64,000 bases of DNA from Scytonema hofmannii PCC 7110 (GTDB lineage: Bacteria; Cyanobacteriota; Cyanobacteriia; Cyanobacteriales; Nostocaceae): positions 3,809,436 to 3,873,435 of the forward strand of contig NZ_KQ976354.1 of the NCBI RefSeq assembly GCF_000346485.2, read 5' to 3'. This document shows, one piece after another, positions 35,050-44,918 of the stretch. Made by a program: the position numbers and the translations under genes. The number at the start of each line of letters is the position of its first letter. The stretch's first letter is position 1. The notes beneath the pieces are model-generated. The model saw only the letters and a list, made by a program, of their open reading frames with translations, was not told where the DNA came from and did no database searches.

Positions 35050-37186
35050 TCTTTTCAGATTGTACAAGCGGCAAAGTGATAATCAACGTTGTTCCTTCAC
35101 CCCATGCAGAATTAACTTCAATTTTACCTTTGTGCTTCTGAATAATTTGATAGCAAATCCACAATCCCAATCCACTGCCTTTCCCTACTTCTTTTGTTGT
35201 GAAAAAAGGATCAAAGATTTTATCTTGTAACCTTGGTTCTATCCCCGATCCATTATCTTTGATTTTGATACAAATCCTTTCAATAAAATCATTAACAGTA
35301 ATATTTTCAGTACAAATTTCAATTTGACGACATCTCCTTTGTTCTTTCTTTATAAGTGACGAATGATTAATGACAAATAAGTCTTTGACTGCATCTATGG
35401 CATTGCTTAAGATATTTATAAAAACTTGATTGAGTTGTGCGGGATAGCATTCAATGGATGGTAAATCGCTATATTTTTTAATAACTTCGATTTCGTCTTT
35501 TAATTGGTGATTGAGAAGTAATAAAGTGCTATCAATTCCTTCATGAATATCCACAACTTTCATTTCGGCTTCACCTAATCGCGAGAAATTTCTCAATGAT
35601 AAAATAATGTCGCGAATGCGCTGAGCACCTATTTTCATTGAGGACATCAGTTTGGTTAAATCCTCGGTGATAAAATTAAAATCAATTTCTTCTAATCGAT
35701 TTTGAATTGCTGGAGTTGGCTGAGGGTACTCTTGTTGATACAGCAATAGTAATCTTAGTAATTCTTCTGTATAGTCCTTAGCGTAGGCTATATTGCCATA
35801 AATAAAGTTGATGGGATTGTTGATTTCATGGGCAACTCCCGCTACCATATTGCCGAGGGAGGACATTTTTTCTGTTTGAATTAATTGTGCTTGAGTTTGC
35901 TGGAGTTCGTTTAACGCTTCACTCAGTTGATCGTAAGCTAAATTTAATTCCTGATTTTTGTCTAAAAGTTGTTGAGTCCGTTCTTGAACTCGTCTTTCTA
36001 AAGTTAACCTTCCATGTTCTAATTGCTGAGTGTATTCTGCTACTTTACGAATCAGGCTGTTGAGAGAAACAGCTAATATCCCTACCTCATCATGACTGGT
36101 GACGGGGGCTTGTAGCTCAAAGTTAGATTCTTTTGTAACTTTTTGCGCGACTTGAGTGACAACTAGCAAGGGAGCGGAAATTCTTCGCGCAATGCTTTTA
36201 CCTACAAAAATTGTTATCATCGCGCCCAATATAAAAAAACCCCATAGTCTTAACCATAAGAACTGGAGAGTTTTGTTTAAGGGAGAAAGGGATTTTAAGA
36301 CTGTAACTGTTAAAGAAGTATGACTCAAATCCGCGATCGCAACACTTTTAGCTAAATAATCTTCTCCCGCAATTACAGAACGTTGCGGTATATCAGCAAC
36401 AGGAGGCGGTTGCCAATCAGTTTTGCAAGCGCCTGGTATTGTAGAAGCGTAGACACACAGCAAAGATTCTTTCTCGGATACTGATGTTTTAATTGCATTA
36501 AAAGCGACTACGTGTTCGCCTTGTATAGGATCTACATATTGAAATAACTCTGGCTTGATAACAGTACCCAGTTCGATAGCACCAATGATTTCTTCTGCGT
36601 ATCGAATAGGTGCTAACCCAACTAGTGCGGACATAATTTGACCTTTTTGTTGAGAAATATTAACGACATCAGAAGAAGAGAAGCCACTCAGTGCTAGAGA
36701 AATACTTTTTCTATCTTCCAAGAATGACTCATCTAATGCTGGCTGTTTCAAATTTAACAGGACTACACCGTTTTGGTTAACGACTTTCAGTAAATCTAAT
36801 TTTAAAGTTGTTTTTTGTGAAACTAAAATCTTCATAAGTGCTTGCGTATCCAACTGCTTAACTGCGGTACGCACATCTTCTCGTTCAGCTATCAGCCTTG
36901 TCCAAGAATGTAAAACTTGTTTTTCTTTGTTGATTGCTTGCAAAACGGCTAAAGTAGTAGTCTCAAGATGGCTGGTTATTTGCTGCTCTACACTACTGCT
37001 GAACCAGTAAGCAAAGTTAATAATTGCGAGCACCATGATGCTGAAGAATACCAGAAGAAATGGCATGACTATTCTCTGGCTTAAGGCTAGTTTTGAATAG
37101 CTAGCTTGCAACTTCACGCCTCGCACCACAGTTCCTGATTTGACTTGTCGGCTGATGGTTTCTTGAGAGGAGTTGTGAATTGACAT
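35030..37186 (-). CDS. Membrane sensor histidine kinase (Cache-like, HAMP, HisKA, HATPase_c)
   Basis: A 718-residue kinase. A first membrane helix (IVMPFLLVFFSIMVLAIINF) is followed by a periplasmic sensor of about 250 residues (double-Cache-like: VLLNLKQPALDESFLEDR, IRYAEEIIGAIELGTV), a second helix (LWGFFILGAMITIFVG), HAMP, a coiled coil, HisKA with NMVAGVAHEINNPINFIYGN, and ATPase boxes NILSNAIDAV, DNGSGIEP, GKGSGLGLWICYQI. ATG at 37186 is chosen over a TTG at 37243. The C-terminal LVVSG and stop come from the repeat array. No response regulator lies beside it, so it is an orphan kinase. Confidence 0.94.
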   Translation of the reverse strand: MSIHNSSQETISRQVKSGTVVRGVKLQASYSKLALSQRIVMPFLLVFFSIMVLAIINFAYWFSSSVEQQITSHLETTTLAVLQAINKEKQVLHSWTRLIAEREDVRTAVKQLDTQALMKILVSQKTTLKLDLLKVVNQNGVVLLNLKQPALDESFLEDRKSISLALSGFSSSDVVNISQQKGQIMSALVGLAPIRYAEEIIGAIELGTVIKPELFQYVDPIQGEHVVAFNAIKTSVSEKESLLCVYASTIPGACKTDWQPPPVADIPQRSVIAGEDYLAKSVAIADLSHTSLTVTVLKSLSPLNKTLQFLWLRLWGFFILGAMITIFVGKSIARRISAPLLVVTQVAQKVTKESNFELQAPVTSHDEVGILAVSLNSLIRKVAEYTQQLEHGRLTLERRVQERTQQLLDKNQELNLAYDQLSEALNELQQTQAQLIQTEKMSSLGNMVAGVAHEINNPINFIYGNIAYAKDYTEELLRLLLLYQQEYPQPTPAIQNRLEEIDFNFITEDLTKLMSSMKIGAQRIRDIILSLRNFSRLGEAEMKVVDIHEGIDSTLLLLNHQLKDEIEVIKKYSDLPSIECYPAQLNQVFINILSNAIDAVKDLFVINHSSLIKKEQRRCRQIEICTENITVNDFIERICIKIKDNGSGIEPRLQDKIFDPFFTTKEVGKGSGLGLWICYQIIQKHKGKIEVNSAWGEGTTLIITLPLVQSEKMLVVSG

Positions 37187-37695
37187 TTTTTTTAAAGATA
37201 AATCAGCAACAGTTGTTACATTTTCTTTGGTTTTATGACACAAACCTTGCTTGTGGCAATTTTTAAGTCAATACGTTCCGCGTTGGGAGGAACCCGGTTT
37301 TTTTAAGAAACCGGGATTTTGTTCGGGCTTATTCGCACCGTAGAGATATTTATGTGGCTTTAACCTTAATTTTGCTGCTTGTCTATTTATAGCTTAAGTG
37401 TAATTAATGATACTATAAAAACTTTACATACCCTGTTTGTCTGCTCTCTTTATGTAAGGTAGAAGTCAAGTTTTATCAAAGCCTACACATCGCTTTCCGA
37501 ATTATTTCTGCTAAATCAGGAACATTTCTGAAATCTTTCCCCTACTCCCCACTCCCCACTCCCTACTCCCCATTCCCTACCTTTTGTGTGTCATTCATTA
37601 AAGTTTATTGCGAAGTACGAAGTTGAGGCAAAACAACATGATAAGTATTTGGTAATGTAAACACACCAATTACATAACGATGTAAGGAGAACAGA
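37187..37695. other. Intergenic region with hairpin and ACTCCCC repeats
   Basis: No gene is seen. AACCCGGTTT and AAACCGGG arms (about 37290-37315) form a hairpin of the dispersed AAACCGGG class. Heptamer repeats CCCTACT/CCCCACT lie at 37539-37581. AAGGAGA at about 37684 is the ribosome-binding site of the next small gene. Confidence 0.55.
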
Positions 37696-37905
37696 GTGGC
37701 AATGGAATCAAATTTTCTAGAGGGCGCGAACGCAGTCAGTGAACGTGAAGATTTTAGTGAATACGTTGCCCACCTACAACTTCACATGACTCTGCAAGCT
37801 CGCAATCTGGTTCCATCTCTGAAGCAGACTGTGGAAGATAGCCGGGAGCAACTCCTCCATCAAACTCAAGCACATTTTGAAAAGCTTGTTTCTCGGCAAA
37901 GCTAG
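37696..37905 (+). CDS. Small hypothetical protein
   Basis: A 69-residue soluble protein (67 if started at ATG 37702) with no recognised family. It is mostly helical in appearance (VAHLQLHMTLQARNLVPSLKQTVEDSREQLL). AAGGAGA stands 5 bases before a GTG at 37696 and 11 before the ATG, so a real gene is likely and either start possible. Confidence 0.6.
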   Translation: MAMESNFLEGANAVSEREDFSEYVAHLQLHMTLQARNLVPSLKQTVEDSREQLLHQTQAHFEKLVSRQS

Positions 37906-38215
37906 TAGCCCTTGGCTTTCGTCAAAAGTCACGCATTCAAAAGTCAGAACCCTTACAAAATCAGATTTTCAGATCGGAGTGAATGTTAGCTTGATTTCCG
38001 CCGTGCTGTACTAGTTGCGCTGGATAATGGTTAAATAAGGTAAAAATAAAATAAGATAGAAGCAGATTTTGCAAGAGTAATGCTAAGTCATTCTCAGCAA
38101 ACTCTGCTTTTTTCAGTATTTTTGTTGTAAAATCACCCTTTTGGTTCACTGGAAACGAGTGGAAAGCCGCTAATATTATAGCAGCAGTTCCTTTTCTTCA
38201 GTGACTAAAAGCTGA
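37906..38215. other. Intergenic region, nothing recognised
   Basis: About 310 bases with no gene, repeat array or clear hairpin that I can see. It presumably contains the promoter of the acetyltransferase gene. Confidence 0.4.
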
Positions 38216-39484
38216 ATGGCGGCTCGAATGAAAATGACTTCATTGCTTCCTCGAAATCTCAGCGTTATTATCCGACCAGTCCAGCACCGGGATCTGGACG
38301 GTATTGAGCGACTAACTCAAGATTCATTCGCAGCCCAAACTCCAAGAGGATCAGGTGATGCTATGCGGCAAATGCAATCGCTGCGCCGTTGGTATGGGCT
38401 ATTGAAGTTTTTGAGTTGGTTCCCTAACCCCCTACAGTATGGTCTTTGTGCTTATGTCGCAGAACAGGGGCGCACGCTGTTGGGTATGATCCAAGTATCG
38501 CCCTTTAACCGTACACACAGTACGTGGCGGGTCGAACGCGTGGTTTTAGAGCGTGCTACCGACAAGCAAGGCACCGGCTCACAACTTCTGCGCCATTGCT
38601 TTGAGTCAATGTTAGAGGCTCGTACTTGGATTTTGGAAGTCAATGTCAATGATAAAGATGCTTTGGCGCTTTATCGGCGCAACGGATTTCAGCGCCTAGC
38701 AGAAATGACTTACTGGGAAATTAGACCAGAGTTGCTTCAAGAATTGGCACAAGCAGAACCAGACTTACCTAACCTTCTACCTGTAAGCAATGCTGATGCA
38801 CAACTGCTGTATCAATTAGATACAGCATCCATGCCACCTATTGTCCGTCAAGTATTCGATCGCAATGCTGATGATTTTAAAACAAGTCTGTCGAGTGCTT
38901 TGACAGAAGCAGTGAAGCAATGGGTAACTAAAACAGAAATGGTGAGTGGTTACGTATTTGAACCCCAACGTAAAGCAGCTATAGGTTACTTTCAAGTACG
39001 GCTCGATCGCAAAGGTCAGCAACCTCACGTAGGAACTCTAACCGTAAACCCGGCTTACACCTGGTTGTACCCAGAACTGCTGTCTCAACTAGCGCGAATA
39101 GCTCAAGATTTTCCACCCCAATCTCTACAGTTGACCTCAGCAGACTACCATCCAGAAAGAGAAGAATATCTCGAACGAATTGGTGCAACTCGTACAGAGC
39201 ATACCCTCATGATGTCTCGTTCGGTATGGCACAAGCAACGAGAGTCGAAGTTCGTTTCCTTAGAGGGAATTCAATTACCGGAAATGCTACAGGGTTTGCA
39301 ACCAGCACACAAACCAGTAACGGGTGGGATGTCATGGACGCCACCAAAACAAAGAAGGCAATCGGTACCAGATAGAGGAGTACAACCCAATCCTCCCCAA
39401 GACAATGTCGCTTTTTCATGCAATAACAACAGCATAGAAGCTTCTTGTCAGCCAGAAACCACAGATTCTTCACAGCAGGAGTAG
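38216..39484 (+). CDS. GNAT-family N-acetyltransferase (two GNAT-like halves)
   Basis: A 422-residue protein. The N-terminal half (about 15-165) is a GNAT domain with acetyl-CoA loop motif DKQGTGSQLLRHCFE and the downstream VNVNDKDALALYRRNGFQ typical of RimI-like enzymes. A second, weaker GNAT-like region follows (about 185-345, VGTLTVNPAYTWLYPELLSQLARI). The last 70 residues are low-complexity and Gln/Pro-rich. It lies 52 bases before ruvX on the same strand. Cyanobacterial members are uncharacterised; the substrate is unknown. Confidence 0.88.
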   Translation: MAARMKMTSLLPRNLSVIIRPVQHRDLDGIERLTQDSFAAQTPRGSGDAMRQMQSLRRWYGLLKFLSWFPNPLQYGLCAYVAEQGRTLLGMIQVSPFNRTHSTWRVERVVLERATDKQGTGSQLLRHCFESMLEARTWILEVNVNDKDALALYRRNGFQRLAEMTYWEIRPELLQELAQAEPDLPNLLPVSNADAQLLYQLDTASMPPIVRQVFDRNADDFKTSLSSALTEAVKQWVTKTEMVSGYVFEPQRKAAIGYFQVRLDRKGQQPHVGTLTVNPAYTWLYPELLSQLARIAQDFPPQSLQLTSADYHPEREEYLERIGATRTEHTLMMSRSVWHKQRESKFVSLEGIQLPEMLQGLQPAHKPVTGGMSWTPPKQRRQSVPDRGVQPNPPQDNVAFSCNNNSIEASCQPETTDSSQQE

Positions 39485-39536
39485 AAAAGTGAGTTTTGAA
39501 GGACTTGGGGATCGAGAGACACGGGGAAGAGGGGAT

Positions 39537-40004
39537 ATGGCGGCACTTCCCCAAAAGTACATCTCCGCACTAGGATTAGATGTAGGCAGCAAGCGAATTG
39601 GTGTAGCAGGATGCGATCGCACGGGATTGATTGCCACTGGGCTAGTAACAGTTGAGCGTACTTCCTTTGAGAAAGACGCCGAAAAGCTGCGCCAAATCAC
39701 AAGCGATCGCGAAGTGCAAGTTTTGGTTGTAGGATTACCTTATTCCATGGATGGCTCTTTAGGGTTTCAAGCACGTCAAGTGCAAAAATTTGCAAAAAGA
39801 CTTGCCAAAGCGCTCAACCTTCCTGTGGAATATATAGATGAAAGGCTGACATCCTTTCAAGCAGAACAGATGCTGATTGCAGAAAATCGCTCACCTTCCC
39901 GTAATAAAGGCTTGATTGACCGTAAAGCAGCATCCCTTATCTTGCAACAATGGCTGGATGTAAGGCGCTCGAACTTTAAAAACAGGGAGGTTGTTGTTGA
40001 TTGA
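39537..40004 (+). CDS. ruvX: Putative Holliday junction resolvase / pre-16S rRNA nuclease RuvX (YqgF)
   Basis: A 155-residue RNase H-fold nuclease. Visible motifs are ALGLDVGSKRIGVAG (first catalytic Asp), VVGLPYSMDGSLG, YIDERLTSFQAE (Glu) and IDRKAASLILQQWL (final Asp). In bacteria YqgF matures the 5' end of 16S rRNA and was named for Holliday junction resolution. ATG at 39537 with GAGGGG just upstream is chosen; the in-frame GTG at 39489 would add a low-complexity leader. Confidence 0.95.
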   Translation: MAALPQKYISALGLDVGSKRIGVAGCDRTGLIATGLVTVERTSFEKDAEKLRQITSDREVQVLVVGLPYSMDGSLGFQARQVQKFAKRLAKALNLPVEYIDERLTSFQAEQMLIAENRSPSRNKGLIDRKAASLILQQWLDVRRSNFKNREVVVD

Positions 40005-40078
40005 TACAATTATTTAAGGTAATCTTTACAAGATAGTCATTCACTAGAAAATCCCTCAACCAAAAATGAAAACCCTCT

Positions 40079-40113
40079 TCCCCTACTCCCTACTCCCCAC
40101 TCCCTACTCCCTT
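40079..40113. repeat. Heptanucleotide tandem repeat (ACTCCCT/ACTCCCC)
   Basis: About five units of CCCTACT and CCCCACT between ruvX and the DUF3727 gene, the same family as at 37539 and 43866. Confidence 0.93.
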
Positions 40114-40216
40114 TTTCAAGCTAGATGATTTATTCCAATAACTATTTGATTGATAATATCAGTTAAAAGAATAAAGATAAGAAAGTCCGTTTTCAATATA
40201 AATCACCTATTAGGCT

Positions 40217-40786
40217 ATGTTTTCCTCGCCATTTTCTGAAGAAGATAATGTTCATGCCGGTTCCATCACCTTAACCGACGAAAAAGGACGTACCCTCGAT
40301 TGTTACATCGAGCACTCCTTGGAAGTAGATGGGCAAGAATACGTCTTACTTCTTCCTGTAGACTCACCAGTAGAAATTTTTTCTTGGGAAGGTGACGATG
40401 AGGAAGAGGAAGCTATTCTGGTTGAAGATGAAGCAATAATTGACGAAATTTTTGAAACAGCCCAAGTTGTTCTCTCAGAACAGAACTTGGCATTAAAAAA
40501 TACTGCGTATGCTTTAACAGTGTTCGGGGAGTTGCCACCAGTTGAGGAGTCAGAACTCTTTACTCTAGAAATTGAAGACGAAGGCACAGATCTAGAACCA
40601 GAGCAATTACAACTTCTTGCTAACTTTTACCATGAAGAGCAAGAGTATGCAATTTATACACCCCTAGATCCCTTGCTGTTTTTTGCACGCATAGCGAAAA
40701 ATGGCAAACCCGAATTATTGTCTCCAGAAGAGTTCCGCAAAGTCCAGCCCCTGTTAGAGGAACACTTGTTTAATGAAGTTGAATAA
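40217..40786 (+). CDS. DUF3727 domain-containing protein
   Basis: A 189-residue soluble, very acidic protein conserved in cyanobacteria and plastids. The N-terminal half (GSITLTDEKGRTLDCYIEHSLEVDGQEYVLLLPVD) resembles DUF1292, the acidic linker DDEEEEAILVEDE follows, and the C-terminal half (YHEEQEYAIYTPLDPLLFFAR) is the DUF3727 part. Function not established. It precedes yqeG by 200 bases, a neighbourhood often kept with ruvX in cyanobacteria as far as I recall. Confidence 0.9.
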   Translation: MFSSPFSEEDNVHAGSITLTDEKGRTLDCYIEHSLEVDGQEYVLLLPVDSPVEIFSWEGDDEEEEAILVEDEAIIDEIFETAQVVLSEQNLALKNTAYALTVFGELPPVEESELFTLEIEDEGTDLEPEQLQLLANFYHEEQEYAIYTPLDPLLFFARIAKNGKPELLSPEEFRKVQPLLEEHLFNEVE

Positions 40787-40986
40787 AGTTTAAAAATCCA
40801 ACAATTAGAAATTAAAAGAGATTTTAATTTTTAATAAGGATTTTAGACTATCATAGTCTATGGAAAACCTTTGATAGAAAGAGGGGCAGCGGTTACCTGT
40901 TTTGACTCAGCTGCCTTTAAGGCTATTGCCTTGCGTTTTGCAAGGTAGAAGATGGCGGAGCGGGTAATCGCTGACTTTGGAATATT

Positions 40987-41532
40987 ATGCGCTGGAACAA
41001 TTTCTTGCAGCCGGATTTGATTGTAGAGGGTTCAGTGTTAAACCTCACACCAGATATGATTAGAAAATACGATCTGAAAGGGCTGGTGTTAGATGTGGAT
41101 GAAACACTAGTACCCATAAGAGTGGCGTCAGCTTCCCCTGAATTACAACAGTGGGTAGATCGAGTTCGTGCTTGTGCAAAATTATGGTTGGTAAGCAACA
41201 ACATAAGTGATGCTCGTATAGGTGGGATCGCTCGCTCTCTGGATCTACCTTACTTTACAAGTGCGGCTAAACCTTCGCGTCGCAAGCTTAGAGAAGCACT
41301 CAAGGCAATGAATTTACCTGTCAATCAAGTAGCAATGGTTGGCGATCGCTTGTTTACTGATGTGTTAGCAGGTAATCGCTTGGGAATGTTTACCATATTA
41401 GTCGAACCTATCATACATCCAGAAACCGCCCTGCGATCGCGTCCGATCCGAAACTTTGAGGTTTGGGCATCAGAAATATTAGGAGCCTCAATTAGTCCCA
41501 AGAAAAGAAGGTTTAAAAATCTTGACAAATAG
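40987..41532 (+). CDS. YqeG family HAD-type phosphatase
   Basis: A 181-residue HAD hydrolase of subclass IIIA. Motif I is LVLDVDETLVPI, motif II LWLVSNN, and motif III/IV MVGDRLFTDVLAGNRLGM. Members dephosphorylate small phosphorylated substrates; in plants and yeast relatives act on phosphatidylglycerophosphate, which makes that step a candidate here. Start ATG at 40987. A terminator hairpin follows at 41664. Confidence 0.93.
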   Translation: MRWNNFLQPDLIVEGSVLNLTPDMIRKYDLKGLVLDVDETLVPIRVASASPELQQWVDRVRACAKLWLVSNNISDARIGGIARSLDLPYFTSAAKPSRRKLREALKAMNLPVNQVAMVGDRLFTDVLAGNRLGMFTILVEPIIHPETALRSRPIRNFEVWASEILGASISPKKRRFKNLDK

Positions 41533-41663
41533 ACAAGAAAATAAATCTAAAGAAATAGTTAATAACCTCTTGTTTTATTTAAAAATCGGAGAACATAAGT
41601 ATATATAACAATGGGGTCAGCAAAATAAAGCCTCAAGCATAACACTTACCATATAAAACATAG

Positions 41664-41707
41664 AGCGTCAGCCTTCACATATAGAAGGACTGACGCTTTA
41701 TAATTTT
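41664..41707 (+). terminator. Rho-independent-like terminator
   Basis: AGCGTCAGCCTTC pairs with GAAGGACTGACGCT (one bulged base, loop ACATATA), followed by TTATAATTTT. It lies about 130 bases after yqeG. Confidence 0.8.
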
Positions 41708-41731
41708 GACCAGTGACCAGTGACCAGTGAC
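41708..41731 (+). repeat. Heptanucleotide repeat (GACCAGT) just upstream of proB
   Basis: Three units of GACCAGT end 16 bases before the proB ATG, so the proB leader passes directly through them. Confidence 0.9.
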
Positions 41732-41746
41732 CAATTCCAAAATCCA

Positions 41747-42856
41747 ATGCCCCAAACAATTGTTGTTAAAATAGGCACATCTAGCCTGACGCAACCGGAA
41801 ACCGGACAACTAGCACTTTCCACAATAGCCACCCTAGCAGAAACTCTCTCACATTTGAGAAGGCAAAATCATCGCGTGATTTTAGTGTCTTCCGGTGCTG
41901 TAGGCGTGGGTTGTGCGCGGTTGGGTTTAACTGAACGTCCCAAAGCGATCGCTCTAAAACAAGCAGTAGCCGCTGTAGGACAAGGTAGGTTAATGCGGGT
42001 GTACGACGATTTATTTACAACTTTGCAGCAACCAATTGCTCAAGTTTTGCTGACTCGCAGCGACTTAGTGCAGCGCAGTCGGTATCTCAACGTATACAAT
42101 ACATTTAAGGAATTACTAGAACTGGGTGTGATTCCAGTGGTGAATGAGAATGACACAGTCGCAGTCGAAGAGCTAAAATTTGGGGATAATGATACGCTTT
42201 CAGCTTTAGTTGCTAGCTTGGTAGAAGCTGACTGGCTGTTTTTGCTAACCGATGTAGATAGACTGTATTCAGCAGATCCCCGTTCTGTAGCTGATGCACA
42301 GCCTATATCTTTAGTGAGTAATATCAAGGAATTAGCAGAATTACAAGTGCAAACAAGTGGTCAAGGTTCTCAATGGGGAACAGGTGGTATGATGACCAAA
42401 ATATCCGCAGCAAGAATTGCCACAGCAGCTGGTGTTCGGACTGTGATTACCGAAGGGAGACAGCCTCGGAATATAGAAAAAATTTTACAAGGTGAGTCTT
42501 TTGGAACTCGCTTTGAAGCACACCCCGAACCAACATCTGCTCGCAAACGCTGGATAGCTTACGGTTTGCTTCCTGTTGGAAAATTGTACCTAGATGAAGG
42601 AGCTGCGATCGCAATTTCTACCTCTGGAAAGTCATTGTTAGCCGCAGGGCTTTTGTCAGTAGAAGGAGAGTTTGACACTCAAGAAGCGGTACTGTTATGC
42701 GATAAAAACGGTCATGAAATTGCTAGAGGGCTTGTCAACTATACCAGTCAGGAACTACAAAAGATTTGCGGGCGTCGTTCTAGTGAAATCCCTAATATTT
42801 TAGGTTATGTCGGTGCTGAAACTGTAGTGCATCGGGATAATTTGGTTTTGACATAG
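41747..42856 (+). CDS. proB: Glutamate 5-kinase
   Basis: A 369-residue enzyme catalysing the ATP-dependent phosphorylation of glutamate, the first step of proline synthesis. An amino-acid-kinase domain (about 1-255: [64 protein letters not shown]) is followed by a PUA domain (about 275-365). ATG at 41747 is chosen; the longer frame back to 41720 only translates the GACCAGT repeat. proA is not nearby. Confidence 0.97.
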   Translation: MPQTIVVKIGTSSLTQPETGQLALSTIATLAETLSHLRRQNHRVILVSSGAVGVGCARLGLTERPKAIALKQAVAAVGQGRLMRVYDDLFTTLQQPIAQVLLTRSDLVQRSRYLNVYNTFKELLELGVIPVVNENDTVAVEELKFGDNDTLSALVASLVEADWLFLLTDVDRLYSADPRSVADAQPISLVSNIKELAELQVQTSGQGSQWGTGGMMTKISAARIATAAGVRTVITEGRQPRNIEKILQGESFGTRFEAHPEPTSARKRWIAYGLLPVGKLYLDEGAAIAISTSGKSLLAAGLLSVEGEFDTQEAVLLCDKNGHEIARGLVNYTSQELQKICGRRSSEIPNILGYVGAETVVHRDNLVLT

Positions 42857-42948
42857 TTAAGTTACTTAGTGGAGATACAACAAAACAAGCTAATCAATAA
42901 GATAAAATATGACACAAGTTTTACACATCATTTACGCTTTTTCCACAA

Positions 42949-43791
42949 ATGTTCACTAAATTGACAATCAAAGGCTGTGCGATCGCTATAGTTTGTTTGA
43001 TAGCAGCTTTATTAAATATTCCTAAGATTTGGGCACAATCGCAAAATGATACACAAATTAACTCTTATATCGAACAATTAAAGAATCCCCAACAACGTTC
43101 TGTAGCAATCGATGATTTAGTCACTGTTGGCAAACCTGCTATTCCCGCTTTAATAACAGCGTTACAGGACAGCGATCCTCAAGTGCGTGCTAGTGCAGCC
43201 ATGATTCTCGGTCAAATGGGACCAAATGCAGGTGAAGCTGCACCTGCTATATTGCGAGTCATAGACGATAAAGATCCGGCTGTTCGTTCTTCCGCAGTTC
43301 AAGCGATACAAAAAATTGGCAAACAAGCTTACGTTCCTCACTTAATAGCTGGTTTGGATAGCACAAAGTCATGGGAACGCTACAATGCATCTCATGGCTT
43401 ACGCGCCATGGGGAAAGACGCTGCACCAGCTGTACCGGCTTTAATCAGAAAATTACAGGATGAAGAAGATTATTGGATGCGGGTCAGTGCTGCTTCTACT
43501 TTGGGTAGCATTGGCACAGCCTCTACACCTGCAATACCGATTTTAGTAACTTGCTTGCAAGATAAAGATATCACAGTTCGTCATAGTGCGGCTTATGCTT
43601 TGGGTACTATCAGTTCAAAATGGCAACAAGATATCAAGCAATTACCAACACAAGACTTAGACGTAATTGTTTCAAACTTGGAAAAAGCTTTGAAAGTGGT
43701 ACAAGATCCCGCACTACAATTCCGCCCGGAAGCAGTAACTTCTGTAAGTGAACCTCTTGCTGCTTTAAAAAAGGAAAGATTGAGCAGGTAA
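42949..43791 (+). CDS. Secreted HEAT-repeat protein
   Basis: A 280-residue protein with a Sec-type signal sequence (CAIAIVCLIAALLNIPKIWAQ) followed by five or six HEAT-like repeats, each with D-x-(D/E)-x-x-V-R-x-S-A-A (DSDPQVRASAAMILGQMG, DKDPAVRSSAVQAIQKIG, DKDITVRHSAAYALGTI). They form an alpha-solenoid scaffold, presumably periplasmic. No catalytic motif, so a binding role is likely. Partner unknown. Confidence 0.88.
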   Translation: MFTKLTIKGCAIAIVCLIAALLNIPKIWAQSQNDTQINSYIEQLKNPQQRSVAIDDLVTVGKPAIPALITALQDSDPQVRASAAMILGQMGPNAGEAAPAILRVIDDKDPAVRSSAVQAIQKIGKQAYVPHLIAGLDSTKSWERYNASHGLRAMGKDAAPAVPALIRKLQDEEDYWMRVSAASTLGSIGTASTPAIPILVTCLQDKDITVRHSAAYALGTISSKWQQDIKQLPTQDLDVIVSNLEKALKVVQDPALQFRPEAVTSVSEPLAALKKERLSR

Positions 43792-43865
43792 TGGTCTTTA
43801 ACTGCTCTTTCTAAATCATACTCATAATGACTTCGGGTTGGCCAAATTTAGTAAATCTTTTAAAT

Positions 43866-43914
43866 CCCCTACTCCCTACTCCCCACTCCCTACTCCCCAC
43901 TCCCTACTCCCTTT
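43866..43914. repeat. Heptanucleotide tandem repeat (ACTCCCC/ACTCCCT) at a gene end
   Basis: Seven units. Read on the minus strand they encode the C-terminal GVGSGE and the stop of the oxidoreductase gene. Confidence 0.95.
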
Positions 43915-44918
43915 TTCAAAACAATCTTGCCGAAATGTGCGCCACTTTCCATATAAGCCAAAGCTTCCCGTGCTTGTTCAAAGGGGAAGACTCGGTCAAT
44001 TATCGGTTTGATATTATGCAAGGAGATAGCTCGATTCATCGCCTCAAACATCTCACGACTACCTACATAAATGCCTTGTACGCAAATACCTTTGTGCAAA
44101 ATCGAGACCGTACTGACATCAGCATTTAACCCAGAAAGCACTCCAATCAAACTAATATGTCCTCCATAGCGCACAGCACGGAGGGATTTATTAAAGGTTC
44201 CCGCACCACCAACTTCAATAATGCGATCGACTCCAAGTTTATCTGTGAGTTCCCAAACTCTTCCATCCCAGTCTGGTACAGTCTTGTAATTCACAACTTC
44301 TGATGCGCCCAACTGTAGCAACTTTTCTAACTTGCGATCGCTACTTGAAGTCCCAATGACTTTGATCCCCATTGCTTTGGCAAACTGAAGGGCAAATATT
44401 GAAACTCCCCCAGTTCCTTGTATCAAAATCGTATCGCCAGCTTTTAACTTACCATCTGTAACAAGAGCATTCCAAGCTGTCACTGCAGCACAAGGTAGCG
44501 TTGCTGCTTCTTCATAAGAAAGATGCTCTGGAAAACGAACAACGCCGTTTTGGTCTATTACAACATACTCAGCCAAGATACCATCAATGGCACCACCCAG
44601 CGCTGACTGGGATTTTTCTGCTGAAAATTCCCCATCTATCCAAGCTTGCATGAAAATACTGGCAGCGCGATCGCCAACTTTAAATCTAGTGACCCCCTCC
44701 CCAACACCAACCACTTCCCCCGCACCATCAGAGAAAGGAACAAGCGGTAGTTTTTGTTTAGAGCCATATGCTCCTTTAACAGTTAACAAATCGCGATAAT
44801 TGAGTGAAGCCGCGTGAATTTTGAGAAGGATCTGTCCCGCTTTAGGCTGGGGTTCGGGTCTATCAACCAACGTCAATGCATCAAGACCTTCTTGAGATTG
44901 AACTTCCCACACTTTCAT
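43890..44918 (-). CDS. Zinc-independent MDR-family NAD(P)-dependent alcohol dehydrogenase / quinone oxidoreductase
   Basis: A 342-residue medium-chain dehydrogenase/reductase. A GroES-like N-terminal domain (LKIHAASLNYRDLLTVKG, PFSDGAGEVVGVGEGV) precedes a Rossmann domain (ILIQGTGGVSIFALQFAKAMG). Structural zinc-binding cysteines are absent, which favours the quinone/enoyl reductase branch. The last residues GVGSGE derive from the heptamer repeat, so the native tail was replaced. Monocistronic, convergent with the HEAT-repeat gene. Confidence 0.92.
   Translation of the reverse strand: MKVWEVQSQEGLDALTLVDRPEPQPKAGQILLKIHAASLNYRDLLTVKGAYGSKQKLPLVPFSDGAGEVVGVGEGVTRFKVGDRAASIFMQAWIDGEFSAEKSQSALGGAIDGILAEYVVIDQNGVVRFPEHLSYEEAATLPCAAVTAWNALVTDGKLKAGDTILIQGTGGVSIFALQFAKAMGIKVIGTSSSDRKLEKLLQLGASEVVNYKTVPDWDGRVWELTDKLGVDRIIEVGGAGTFNKSLRAVRYGGHISLIGVLSGLNADVSTVSILHKGICVQGIYVGSREMFEAMNRAISLHNIKPIIDRVFPFEQAREALAYMESGAHFGKIVLKKGVGSGE

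Noticed and set aside
43827-44129. 100-codon plus-strand frame through the ACTCCCC repeats
   Set aside because: Translates a heptamer repeat and then the antisense of the oxidoreductase gene.
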